Part shown: positions 1-6,241 of the stretch, one piece after another | How positions within the stretch are numbered: position 1 is the stretch's first letter | Layout: every line of letters starts with the position of its first letter | NCBI GenBank assembly: GCA_030591405.1 | Contig: JAUVBC010000070.1 | Location: forward strand, 1 to 9,242 | Direction: 5' to 3' | From: Candidatus Zixiibacteriota bacterium | GTDB lineage: Bacteria; Zixibacteria; MSB-5A5; GN15; PGXB01 | DNA: 9,242 nucleotides | Notes under the pieces: generated by a model | What the model was told of the DNA's origin: nothing | The model's input: only the letters and a program-made list of their open reading frames with translations | Databases searched by the model: none | Translations under genes and position numbers: made by a program

Positions 1-320
1 AGAATATAATCAAAAGGTTTTTCCTCGTGATCAATAGCGTCCTCGTCGTAATCGCCGGGGTATCCGGTATGAAATATCACCGGGATATCTGGTTTGATTC
101 CACGAATTTCGCGCGCGGCAGTTATGCCATCCATATTGGGCATTTTAATATCCATCACAACCGTAGCAATATCTTCGTACTGTCTAATTATCTCAATCGC
201 TTCTTTTCCCGACTTGGCGACAATGGTCGAATAATTCTCCTTAAAAATATCTTCGAGCATTTCCAAGACATTAATATCATCATCAACCAATAAAATCGTA
301 AATGTTTTACCTAAGTTCAT
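1..320 (-). CDS. Response regulator, receiver domain (3' end outside window)
   Basis: CheY-like receiver domain that accepts a phosphoryl group from a histidine kinase, almost certainly the large kinase encoded just upstream. I translated it by hand from the ATG at 320; 106 complete codons are visible. The acidic pocket is D13/D14 in ILLVDDD, the phospho-acceptor is D57 in VVMDIKMPNMDG, the switch Thr is T85 in IFHTG, and the conserved Lys is K101 in EKPFDYI. All the catalytic residues of the family are therefore present. The frame stays open to base 1, so the end of the receiver and any output domain lie outside; it could be a stand-alone CheY-like protein or carry an effector domain. The ATG lies nine bases after the kinase stop codon, so the two are surely co-transcribed. 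A Shine-Dalgarno sequence is weak (GGA inside the last kinase codons), which suggests translational coupling. Confidence 0.93.
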   Translation of the reverse strand, partial: MNLGKTFTILLVDDDINVLEMLEDIFKENYSTIVAKSGKEAIEIIRQYEDIATVVMDIKMPNMDGITAAREIRGIKPDIPVIFHTGYPGDYDEDAIDHEEKPFDYI

Positions 321-329
321 ATTATTAAA

Positions 330-3300
330 TTATTCCAAACTTTTGGTTTTGTCAACATTATCGTTTTCATAGTTTTGTAAATTTATATTAAAGGTGGTCC
401 CATTCTTTGGTTCACTTTTCACCAAAACCGTACCGCCATACATCTCAATAATTCTTTTGGCCATTGCCAGACCTAGTCCGGTCCCTCCGCTTTCAGATTT
501 TTTTGAGAAAAACGGTTCGAATATCCGGTCAAGATAGTCAGGTGGGATGCCGCAACCATTGTCCTGAAAAGAAATACCGCACCCCCCATCATTGGCAGAC
601 ATACCAATATTTATTTTTCCATCTTTTCTTTCATTCTTTTCTGCAATGGCATCAATGCTATTGAGTAATAAATTATTAAAAGCAAGCAATAATTGCCGTC
701 GATTCGATCTCACCAAACAATAACTTTCCCCTGAAGTATTTACTTCTACATTATTCTCTTTCAGTCGTAGTTCATTATTATTTACCAGTTCCCGAATAAT
801 CTCATTTAGGTTTACCCGTTCCGGCATCTTTTCGGTATCGAGTTTTGTGTAAGATGAAATTAATCCGGTTATATCGGCCGCCCTGGTTATTGATCGCTCG
901 GCAATAGATGAATATTTTCTCAGCTCTTCCGAATCGTTGCTGTCTAATTGGGAGATTTTTTTCAATCTATTTAGTGAAGCCGATGCAGGAAACAAGGCAT
1001 TTCGTATTTCGTGGGCAAAAGTTCCTGCTATACGTTTGGCCTGTTCAAGTCTCTCCACATTGATCGCTTTGATTTTATCTTCAGCAATTTTTCGTTCTGT
1101 AATATCTTCAGTTAAAATAACCACCCGGTCAACTTTACCGGAGGTATCTTTAATAGCATAAAAATGCTGTGAGACCCAAAGACTTTCTCTCCCTTTCAGG
1201 TTGGAAACTTTTACATCGGAGACATGCAGATATCCGCCCTTCTTATAAACACGTTCCAACGCAGGAAGCCACCCGCCAAGATATTCATCGCAATAATCAA
1301 ATTTTAGTTCATCCCTTTCCCTGTTAGTAAAATCAATCATTTCTTCTTTAGAATGTCCCCATATCTTTACCCAGGCAACGTTGGCGCTAAGCAACTTTCC
1401 AGTATTACCTCGAACCGAAACCCCTAATGGGGAATATTTGATTATGGCATTGCTAAATTCTTTACTTTGGAGTAAGGCATCGATCATTATTTTGCGTTCA
1501 GAAACATCTCGCATCGTAATAAATTCAGCCGGTTGGCCCTGATATTGAATTTGTGTGTTCAACGTTTCACAGGGAATTTCTTCGCCATCTTTGGAAATAA
1601 GGGTTATAGCAAAAACTTTTGAGAGTTTTTTGCCGGATTGTCTGTCTTTCATCCTCTTAATAACAGCATCTAATTCATCTTTATGTATGGTATTTATAAA
1701 ACCGCTATCTTCACTTACCTCATCCAGAGTATATCCCAATAATTTAGTATATGCGGTATTCACAAAACTGACTCGCTCATTTTGAAGAATTACTATCGGA
1801 TCAGGGCTGGAATCAATCAGATTACGATATTTTTCCTCACTCTCAATCAGAGCAATATGTTTTTCTTTAAGAATATGCTGCGCTCTGATTTCACGGACTT
1901 TTTGAGTGACAATATCAACCGTTTCTTCAAGAAGAGTAATAACATCAAGTGTCGGCCTTTTCCGATCCATCGGCGTATCAGCTGAAAGCCAACCTTCGTA
2001 CATTTTGGCACTACCCTTAATAGGAACAAAAAGCTCATCTCCGGGCTGCCAGGTGGAATATTTAAGATTGGTAAAATCTTCCTGGGCCGCAAATCTCTCC
2101 GTTTTTTCGTACAACATGCCGGATTCGGCCGGGATGAAATAAGAGTTACTGATTCTAAATTGTTCCTGAGTCAGTTTCGCCAGGAGTTCATCATTTGGCG
2201 GAGGAGCATTACAGGCCGCTTTAATGGTTTTATCATCAAGGCCAATGTAGCCAATATTGATAATTTCTTTTCTATCATTATGCAGGGTGAGTACAGCCCG
2301 TTCAAAAATATGAGCTTCAAAAATTGCCTGGCATCCATAATGCAGACACGAGTCGATGCTATTAGCTTTCCTCAAGTTATCCAGAAGATTTATTCTCGCC
2401 TCATGTCTGATTTCGGAAAGTTTTTGCTCAGTTATACCCCGGGCAACACCAATTATATATAATGGTTCACCTTTGGAATCCCGAATTAGAGTATGCCTGT
2501 CTCCCAGCCAGATATAATATCCATCTTTGTGTAGAATACGATATTCAATTGAATGAGAGATATCTCTTCCCTGATCAGCCTCGATTAGCCTTTCTCTGTA
2601 ATTTCCGGTTATTTTTAAGTCATCTGCATGTGTTATGGTATTGATTCCGTCGCCCTCGGCCGCAAATACTTCGTCACGGGTGTAACCTGTTATTTCATAT
2701 ACTGAACTACTCATATAATCATATCGATTTGTCTTTAAATTAAGTCTATATAAAATATCTCGCGAATTTTCAAGTGCCTCGTGAAAACGTGCCTCGCTTT
2801 CAATTCTTGCCGCCTCAGCCTGACGCTGTATGGAAATATCCCTTATTACAGTTACGATATGTAAAACAACACCCTTATCAATTACCGGAATTTTTCTTGT
2901 TTCAGTGATTATTACTTGATCGTCTAACATTGTCTTTTCTTCGGTTAATAAAGACTCTCCAGTTCTAATGATCTGCTGATACTCCTCTTTGATTTTCTCA
3001 GGCAAAAATGGAAATACATCGAATATTGATTTTCCAATGGCATCAATATCGACATTTAATTCTTCACACCATTTTATAAAAGTTTCATTAATTAGAATAA
3101 TCTTCAAATCAGTATCGATCACATGAATAGCTTCATCAATGGAGTCAATCGTTTTGCGATTCAGCAACTCGGACTGGCGAAGAGTCTGTTCAATTTGCTT
3201 TCGTTCTGTTATATCTCGGGCGCATCCAATTATATAAAGAGGTTCGCCGTTTGCATCTCTCACTAAAACATGGCTGTCGCCCGACCAGATATATGTTCCA

Positions 3301-4841
3301 TCCTTGCTTTTTAACCGACTTTCAAAATAATGAGTTTCCAGCTCCCCTTTATCAGTTTCAAACAGTTTATGCCGATAGTTCATATGTAATTCTTTATCAT
3401 CTGGGTGAACCAATACGTTGACACCATCGGCACCCATTGCAATTACTTCCTCGGGAGTAAAGCCGGTGATATCATAGACAGCGTCGCTCATATAATCGTA
3501 GGTGTTTGTCTTTAAATTAAGACGATATAATATCGCCTGCGAATATTTTAACGATTCTTTAAAACGAGTTTCACTTTCAATCTGCGCCTGTTCGGCTATC
3601 TTTTTATCAGTAATATCAAGACCTATGGCAATAGCTGTAAAATCATCAGAATCGGGATGAAAAAGAGTCGAGTTTGACCATAATATGGTTCTGAGCTCAC
3701 CCGACTTTGTTTTTATCCATCCTTCCAATCGGTCACATGGGTGTTTTTTTACCCAGTCCTCAAAATTATCTATTTTATGATGATAGTGATCTTCAGGAAG
3801 AAATATTTCTTGCCAGCTTTTCCCAATAACTTCGTCACGGGAATATCCGGTTAATTTTTCAATTTGCTTATTGAATACAGTAATTATGGCATATTTATCC
3901 ATGCAAACTATCAAACTAGTGGCGGTTTCAAGCAAAGATTCAACAAAATCGCGCTCATTTTTAAGGTCCTGTTGAGTCTGAATCAAACTCGTTATATCTC
4001 TGGCAACGCCCCGGACCGATGATATCTTTCCGGAACAATTTTTTATCGGCTGCAGGTTAGTGCTATATCTATATTTCTTCCCCTTTATAATAGTAGCCGT
4101 CTGTGAAGAGAGGCCAATTCCGGTATCAAAAACCTCTCTTATTGATATCATTTGAGTATCGGCTACCTGTTTGGGGAAAACCTCCCACATCGTTTTTCCG
4201 ATAAAATTCTCCGGGGTTCCGTCAAGTCTCTGAGCGGCAACATTATTCATAAAAAGAAAAGTGCCATCATAATCAACAGAAAAAATAGCTTCGGAGGCAC
4301 CCTCGACCAAACTGCGGTATTTTTCTTCACTTTCAATCAGCGCCTCTTTTGCTTTCTTCTGCTCGGTGATATCTCTAAAAACACCCTCGATACCGGCAAT
4401 ATCACCTTTGCTGTCTCGCCAGTAATCAATATTACAACTAACAGTAATTTGCTTACCGTCCAATCGACGCAAAAGGGCCTTATAGTTTGTAACTTGCCCA
4501 TTTTCTTTCAGTTTGGCCAATAGTTCGTTGCGTTGTTCAGGGTAGACATAGAAATCTTTAACGTTTATCTCTTTTATTACTGCCAACGAGTTAACTTTCA
4601 ACATTTTTATCGCTGATTGCGAACACCAGAGTATGTTGCCATCCATATCCGTGCGATAAACACCATCCTGAATATTATTTAAAATGGAATCAGATTGTTT
4701 TTCGCCTTCACGTTGCAGGATATAATTCTTGCGGCGAAGGATAATGATTATTGCCAGGGCCAACAATAATATGAAGAGTAATATTATTTCCAAATTTCCC
4801 AGAGATATTGGCAAGAATATATTTGTCCCAAATATTTGCAT
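330..4841 (-). CDS. Giant multi-PAS sensor histidine kinase (8 PAS, 1 GAF-like, HisKA, HATPase_c)
   Basis: A 1503-residue sensor kinase that should autophosphorylate on His and pass the phosphate to the response regulator beginning at 320. One hydrophobic segment (about residues 17-35, then RRK) anchors it in the membrane with almost no outer domain, so sensing is cytoplasmic. PAS domains lie at roughly 45-160, 170-285, 300-412, 430-546, 558-672, 690-805, 1005-1118 and 1128-1252. Most end in a PAC-type motif such as RDITE or RDVSE. A GAF-like domain occupies about 820-990. The kinase core shows H1277 in AHEIRNAL, N1394 in the N box (LLLNSIDAI), D1427 in the G1 box (DNGCGIP), the F box IFEPFF, and the G2 box GGTGLGLA from 1452. 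The H box has Ala where Pro is usual. The ATG at 4841 is the first start after an in-frame TAA, and no clear Shine-Dalgarno precedes it. PAS 4 and PAS 6 are close duplicates. Ligands cannot be predicted from the sequence; haem, flavin or small molecules are all possible. Confidence 0.95.
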   Translation of the reverse strand: MQIFGTNIFLPISLGNLEIILLFILLLALAIIIILRRKNYILQREGEKQSDSILNNIQDGVYRTDMDGNILWCSQSAIKMLKVNSLAVIKEINVKDFYVYPEQRNELLAKLKENGQVTNYKALLRRLDGKQITVSCNIDYWRDSKGDIAGIEGVFRDITEQKKAKEALIESEEKYRSLVEGASEAIFSVDYDGTFLFMNNVAAQRLDGTPENFIGKTMWEVFPKQVADTQMISIREVFDTGIGLSSQTATIIKGKKYRYSTNLQPIKNCSGKISSVRGVARDITSLIQTQQDLKNERDFVESLLETATSLIVCMDKYAIITVFNKQIEKLTGYSRDEVIGKSWQEIFLPEDHYHHKIDNFEDWVKKHPCDRLEGWIKTKSGELRTILWSNSTLFHPDSDDFTAIAIGLDITDKKIAEQAQIESETRFKESLKYSQAILYRLNLKTNTYDYMSDAVYDITGFTPEEVIAMGADGVNVLVHPDDKELHMNYRHKLFETDKGELETHYFESRLKSKDGTYIWSGDSHVLVRDANGEPLYIIGCARDITERKQIEQTLRQSELLNRKTIDSIDEAIHVIDTDLKIILINETFIKWCEELNVDIDAIGKSIFDVFPFLPEKIKEEYQQIIRTGESLLTEEKTMLDDQVIITETRKIPVIDKGVVLHIVTVIRDISIQRQAEAARIESEARFHEALENSRDILYRLNLKTNRYDYMSSSVYEITGYTRDEVFAAEGDGINTITHADDLKITGNYRERLIEADQGRDISHSIEYRILHKDGYYIWLGDRHTLIRDSKGEPLYIIGVARGITEQKLSEIRHEARINLLDNLRKANSIDSCLHYGCQAIFEAHIFERAVLTLHNDRKEIINIGYIGLDDKTIKAACNAPPPNDELLAKLTQEQFRISNSYFIPAESGMLYEKTERFAAQEDFTNLKYSTWQPGDELFVPIKGSAKMYEGWLSADTPMDRKRPTLDVITLLEETVDIVTQKVREIRAQHILKEKHIALIESEEKYRNLIDSSPDPIVILQNERVSFVNTAYTKLLGYTLDEVSEDSGFINTIHKDELDAVIKRMKDRQSGKKLSKVFAITLISKDGEEIPCETLNTQIQYQGQPAEFITMRDVSERKIMIDALLQSKEFSNAIIKYSPLGVSVRGNTGKLLSANVAWVKIWGHSKEEMIDFTNRERDELKFDYCDEYLGGWLPALERVYKKGGYLHVSDVKVSNLKGRESLWVSQHFYAIKDTSGKVDRVVILTEDITERKIAEDKIKAINVERLEQAKRIAGTFAHEIRNALFPASASLNRLKKISQLDSNDSEELRKYSSIAERSITRAADITGLISSYTKLDTEKMPERVNLNEIIRELVNNNELRLKENNVEVNTSGESYCLVRSNRRQLLLAFNNLLLNSIDAIAEKNERKDGKINIGMSANDGGCGISFQDNGCGIPPDYLDRIFEPFFSKKSESGGTGLGLAMAKRIIEMYGGTVLVKSEPKNGTTFNINLQNYENDNVDKTKSLE
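2427..2819 (-). repeat. Intragenic PAS repeat, copy B (linker + PAS 6 of the kinase)
   Basis: This encodes kinase residues 675-805, the partner of copy A at 3204-3596. The most conserved parts are the first PAS strands (ILYRLNLKTN, YDYMS, ITG) and the last ones (YIWxGD, GEPLYIIG). The middle helices are the most divergent, as expected if the two copies have specialised in what they bind or how they dimerise. Confidence 0.88.
3204..3596 (-). repeat. Intragenic PAS repeat, copy A (linker + PAS 4 of the kinase)
   Basis: This encodes kinase residues 416-546. It aligns without gaps to residues 675-805, at an offset of 259 residues (777 bp). By hand count 77 of 131 residues are identical, including an unbroken ten-residue stretch ILYRLNLKTN. 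At DNA level a 17-base block (tttgtctttaaattaag) is unchanged. The repeat includes the helical linker IESExRF before the PAS fold, so the duplicated module is linker plus PAS. Confidence 0.88.
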
Positions 4842-5080
4842 AATAAATTACAGCATTTAATCTATATCAATTCAAATCAATGTGCTCTGGACCGCTTAAA
4901 GAAAATCAATTCAACCCGGTCTATTGACTATACTACACCCGATCCCTAAAATTAATCTCGTTAAGTCATTAAAATATAACCAATTTCCGAAAAAAGTCCA
5001 GAGTTAACTTAACAGCATCGCTTCCTGATTTTGTCAAACCGATTATTCTGTCTGATAATTTTCTAACCGGAAATAAAAAA
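4842..5080 (-). other. Leader region of the giant kinase, with a 10-bp direct repeat
   Basis: This is the non-coding stretch between the tRNA and the kinase. It contains a direct repeat, TTGAATTGAT on the minus strand, at 4866-4875 and 4905-4914 (39 bp apart), located 25-73 bases upstream of the kinase start. It could be a regulator site, but A+T-rich chance repeats of this length are common. No sigma-54-type GG-N10-GC element reads toward the kinase, and no convincing terminator hairpin was seen after the tRNA. Confidence 0.35.
5009..5037 (-). promoter_or_regulatory. Candidate sigma-70-type promoter for the giant kinase
   Basis: On the minus strand a perfect -35 hexamer TTGACA (5037-5032) is followed after 17 bases by TGTTAA (5014-5009), which matches only half of the -10 consensus. 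Transcription would begin near 5002, giving a leader of about 160 bases before the kinase ATG. The -35 and spacing are good and the -10 is poor, so this is only a candidate. Read-through from the tRNA promoter is an alternative. Confidence 0.3.
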
Positions 5081-5154
5081 TACCCCCGACAGGACTCGAA
5101 CCTGTTACCCTCTGCTTAGAAGGCAGATGCTCTATCCAGATGAGCTACGGGGGC
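5081..5154 (-). tRNA. tRNA-Arg, anticodon TCT
   Basis: A 74-base tRNA that folds completely by hand on the minus strand. Acceptor GCCCCCG pairs with CGGGGGT. The D stem is GCTC/GAGC with a nine-base loop. The anticodon stem is TCTGC/GCAGA with loop CTTCTAA, giving anticodon TCT, which reads AGA (and AGG by wobble). The variable loop is five bases, and the T arm is ACAGG-TTCGAGT-CCTGT. The discriminator base is A and CCA is not encoded. The first acceptor pair is a G-U wobble (G1 with U72). A short T-rich tract follows the 3' end. It stands alone between two protein genes, in the same orientation. Confidence 0.97.
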
Positions 5155-5420
5155 ATATTCTTTAGATCAGATTCGGTTTATAACTCAAAACTGACCCGGT
5201 TGAGAATATAGATAGTTTTCGAAATTAAATCAAATGCTATTTTTCATGATAATCTATCTCTCAGATTAAATGCAGCATTGATAAAAACCTTGTAAATATC
5301 CAATGCCCCTGTATATTCAGATAAATACTTTTGATATTGTCTATTTCATCAATTACAAATATAGAAGCGGACCCGAACCAAACTGTCTATAACAGCAAAT
5401 CAGCCAAACGAAATCAGCTT
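5155..5420. other. Non-coding region between the tRNA and the terminator
   Basis: No plausible gene. Besides the tRNA promoter, the only structure I see is a nested inverted repeat at 5233-5279. Its inner arms are TAATCT (5250-5255) and AGATTA (5263-5268) around a seven-base loop, and its outer arms are AATGCT (5233-5238) and AGCATT (5274-5279). It begins exactly at the -35 hexamer of the proposed tRNA promoter. The rest (5280-5420) is A+T-rich and featureless to me. Confidence 0.4.
5205..5233 (-). promoter_or_regulatory. Probable sigma-70-type promoter of tRNA-Arg
   Basis: On the minus strand TTGATT (5233-5228) and TATATT (5210-5205) are separated by exactly 17 bases. They match four and five of six consensus positions respectively. 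The start site would lie near 5198, leaving about 44 bases of 5' leader for RNase P to remove. No better pair was found closer to the tRNA. Confidence 0.5.
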
Positions 5421-5457
5421 AAAACAAAAAAAGGCCGCCAATAGTTGACGGCCTTTT
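5421..5457 (-). terminator. Rho-independent terminator of the GGDEF-like gene
   Basis: On the minus strand an 11-bp stem (5457-5447 with 5439-5429, core GGCCG/CGGCC, one G-T pair) closes a seven-base loop and is followed by TTTGTTTT. It lies 27 bases after the stop codon of the GGDEF-like gene. Together with the sigma-54 promoter upstream, it makes that gene a self-contained single-gene transcription unit and insulates the tRNA from it. Confidence 0.9.
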
Positions 5458-5483
5458 CAATAGCTTTTATTTACAAAACTAAT

Positions 5484-5945
5484 TTATTCAATACTGTCGG
5501 CATATTCCTTGGTATAGCTTGCAATTGATCTATTGCCTGCTGCATCCGGAAAAGATGATATCTCAACCGGAATAAAATATTCATTTGAATTCTTGAAATG
5601 GTCCAGACAATAATTACTCAAAGCGGTTTGAATTCGTTTCGCCGCCGCCTCAGCTCCCTGGCGGGATGTTTCCGGACATAAAACGCCGATCTTCATTCGA
5701 TTCCCATTAGAAACTGAATCTACTTCCCTGACCGAACTGCCGATTACAGAATTGAGGGAACGAATAAAACTCTTGCGATGGTTTTCACCGGCGGAGGAAA
5801 AGTCGCCGACCGTGTCCAATATAGTGCCGAGGTCGAAAACCAAAAATGAGACAAATATTCGATATCGTTCCGCCCTCTTTAATTCATATTCAATTCTTTT
5901 GGCGAAACTATCTTCCAAATGAGTAATATTTCTAACTTCTCCCAT
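5484..5945 (-). CDS. Small degenerate GGDEF-like protein (probably not an active cyclase)
   Basis: A 153-residue soluble protein that I recognise as a decayed GGDEF-type fold. The opening FAKRIEYELKRAERYRIFVS and strand FLVFDL (D38) match the start of diguanylate cyclase domains. REVDSV-(x)n-VLCPETSRQGAEAAAKRIQTAL matches the strands and helix around the active site. VEISSFPDAAG resembles the following strand. However, the five residues aligned with GGDEF read NRMKI (82-86), so the metal- and GTP-binding signature is gone. The protein also stops near where the final AD-x-ALY-x-AK helix should continue. I infer a non-catalytic role such as binding, scaffolding or regulation. The chosen ATG at 5945 has a GGTGG ribosome site five bases upstream; a TTG at 5957 would add four residues. 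It has its own sigma-54 promoter and terminator, directly downstream of an NtrC-type activator gene. A fold match is inferred from a few motifs only. Confidence 0.75.
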   Translation of the reverse strand: MGEVRNITHLEDSFAKRIEYELKRAERYRIFVSFLVFDLGTILDTVGDFSSAGENHRKSFIRSLNSVIGSSVREVDSVSNGNRMKIGVLCPETSRQGAEAAAKRIQTALSNYCLDHFKNSNEYFIPVEISSFPDAAGNRSIASYTKEYADSIE

Positions 5946-5950
5946 TTTTT

Positions 5951-5955
5951 CCACC
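5951..5955 (-). promoter_or_regulatory. Ribosome binding site that decides the start of the GGDEF-like gene
   Basis: GGTGG on the minus strand, followed by five A and then the ATG at 5945. This spacing favours ATG 5945 over the in-frame TTG at 5957, whose first base lies just outside this site. Confidence 0.6.
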
Positions 5956-6000
5956 AATGATGTTGTTTCCGAAAATAAAATATTTCACAACGAAAATAGA

Positions 6001-6016
6001 AGCAATAATCATTCCA
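6001..6016 (-). promoter_or_regulatory. Sigma-54 (-24/-12) promoter for the GGDEF-like gene
   Basis: The minus strand reads TGGAATGATTATTGCT. Against the consensus TGGCACG-N4-TTGCW it keeps TGG, the A and G of the -24 box, the exact GG-N10-GC spacing and a perfect TTGCT -12 box; two positions differ. Counting from the -12 C, transcription should start near 5990, about 45 bases before the ATG at 5945. It is the only close match I found in any of the intergenic regions. The adjacent upstream gene encodes an activator of exactly the kind such promoters require. Confidence 0.8.
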
Positions 6017-6157
6017 CGCTTATCTATATTAATTTAAAAAATGGAGTCTAAACTTTTCAAAAAATAGGAAGCGACAACGCCTGTATTCAGCTAACAAACA
6101 AGAGGTTATATTTTATTAAGTGGAGTCTTTTAACCGCGAATGAATAACTACATTCTC

Positions 6158-6192
6158 AAGTGCGCAAATACCTGCCTATAATGTGCATACTT
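6158..6192. promoter_or_regulatory. Candidate upstream activator site (imperfect dyad)
   Basis: Plus-strand arms AAGTGCGCAAA (6158-6168) and TGTGCATACTT (6182-6192) are imperfect inverted copies (8 of 11 positions), centred at 6175. That is about 185 bases upstream of the predicted sigma-54 start, a normal place for NtrC-family activator sites. No T run follows on either strand, so it does not look like a terminator for the activator gene. A direct repeat TGGAGTCT at 6042-6049 and 6121-6128 is a second candidate. Confidence 0.3.
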
Positions 6193-6241
6193 ATAGCAAT
6201 GGTGTTATTAATATGTCATACTTTTTGCAACATATATATAA

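Noticed and set aside
27..293. Plus-strand open frame opposite the response regulator
   Set aside because: The minus strand here carries a clear receiver domain with all catalytic residues; the plus-strand translation resembles nothing and has no ribosome site that I can see.
4152..4523. Plus-strand open frame of 123 codons inside the giant kinase gene
   Set aside because: It lies opposite well-defined PAS 1 and PAS 2 coding sequence and has no recognisable motif; it is an antisense shadow.
5160..5190. TTGAGT/TCTAAA as tRNA promoter
   Set aside because: Transcription would start at or inside the mature tRNA, leaving no leader, and both hexamers are weaker than those at 5205-5233.
5484..5945. 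Pseudogene call for the GGDEF-like gene
   Set aside because: The frame is uninterrupted and has a good ribosome site, a strong promoter match and a strong terminator; loss of the active site alone does not make it a pseudogene.
5955..5957. TTG at 5957 as start of the GGDEF-like gene
   Set aside because: The ATG four codons later has GGTGG at an ideal distance, and nothing conserved is lost by the shorter start. The TTG remains possible but less likely.
6066..6081. Plus-strand GG-N10-GC element as a second sigma-54 promoter
   Set aside because: Only the GG and GC dinucleotides and one further base match the consensus, and no plus-strand gene follows.
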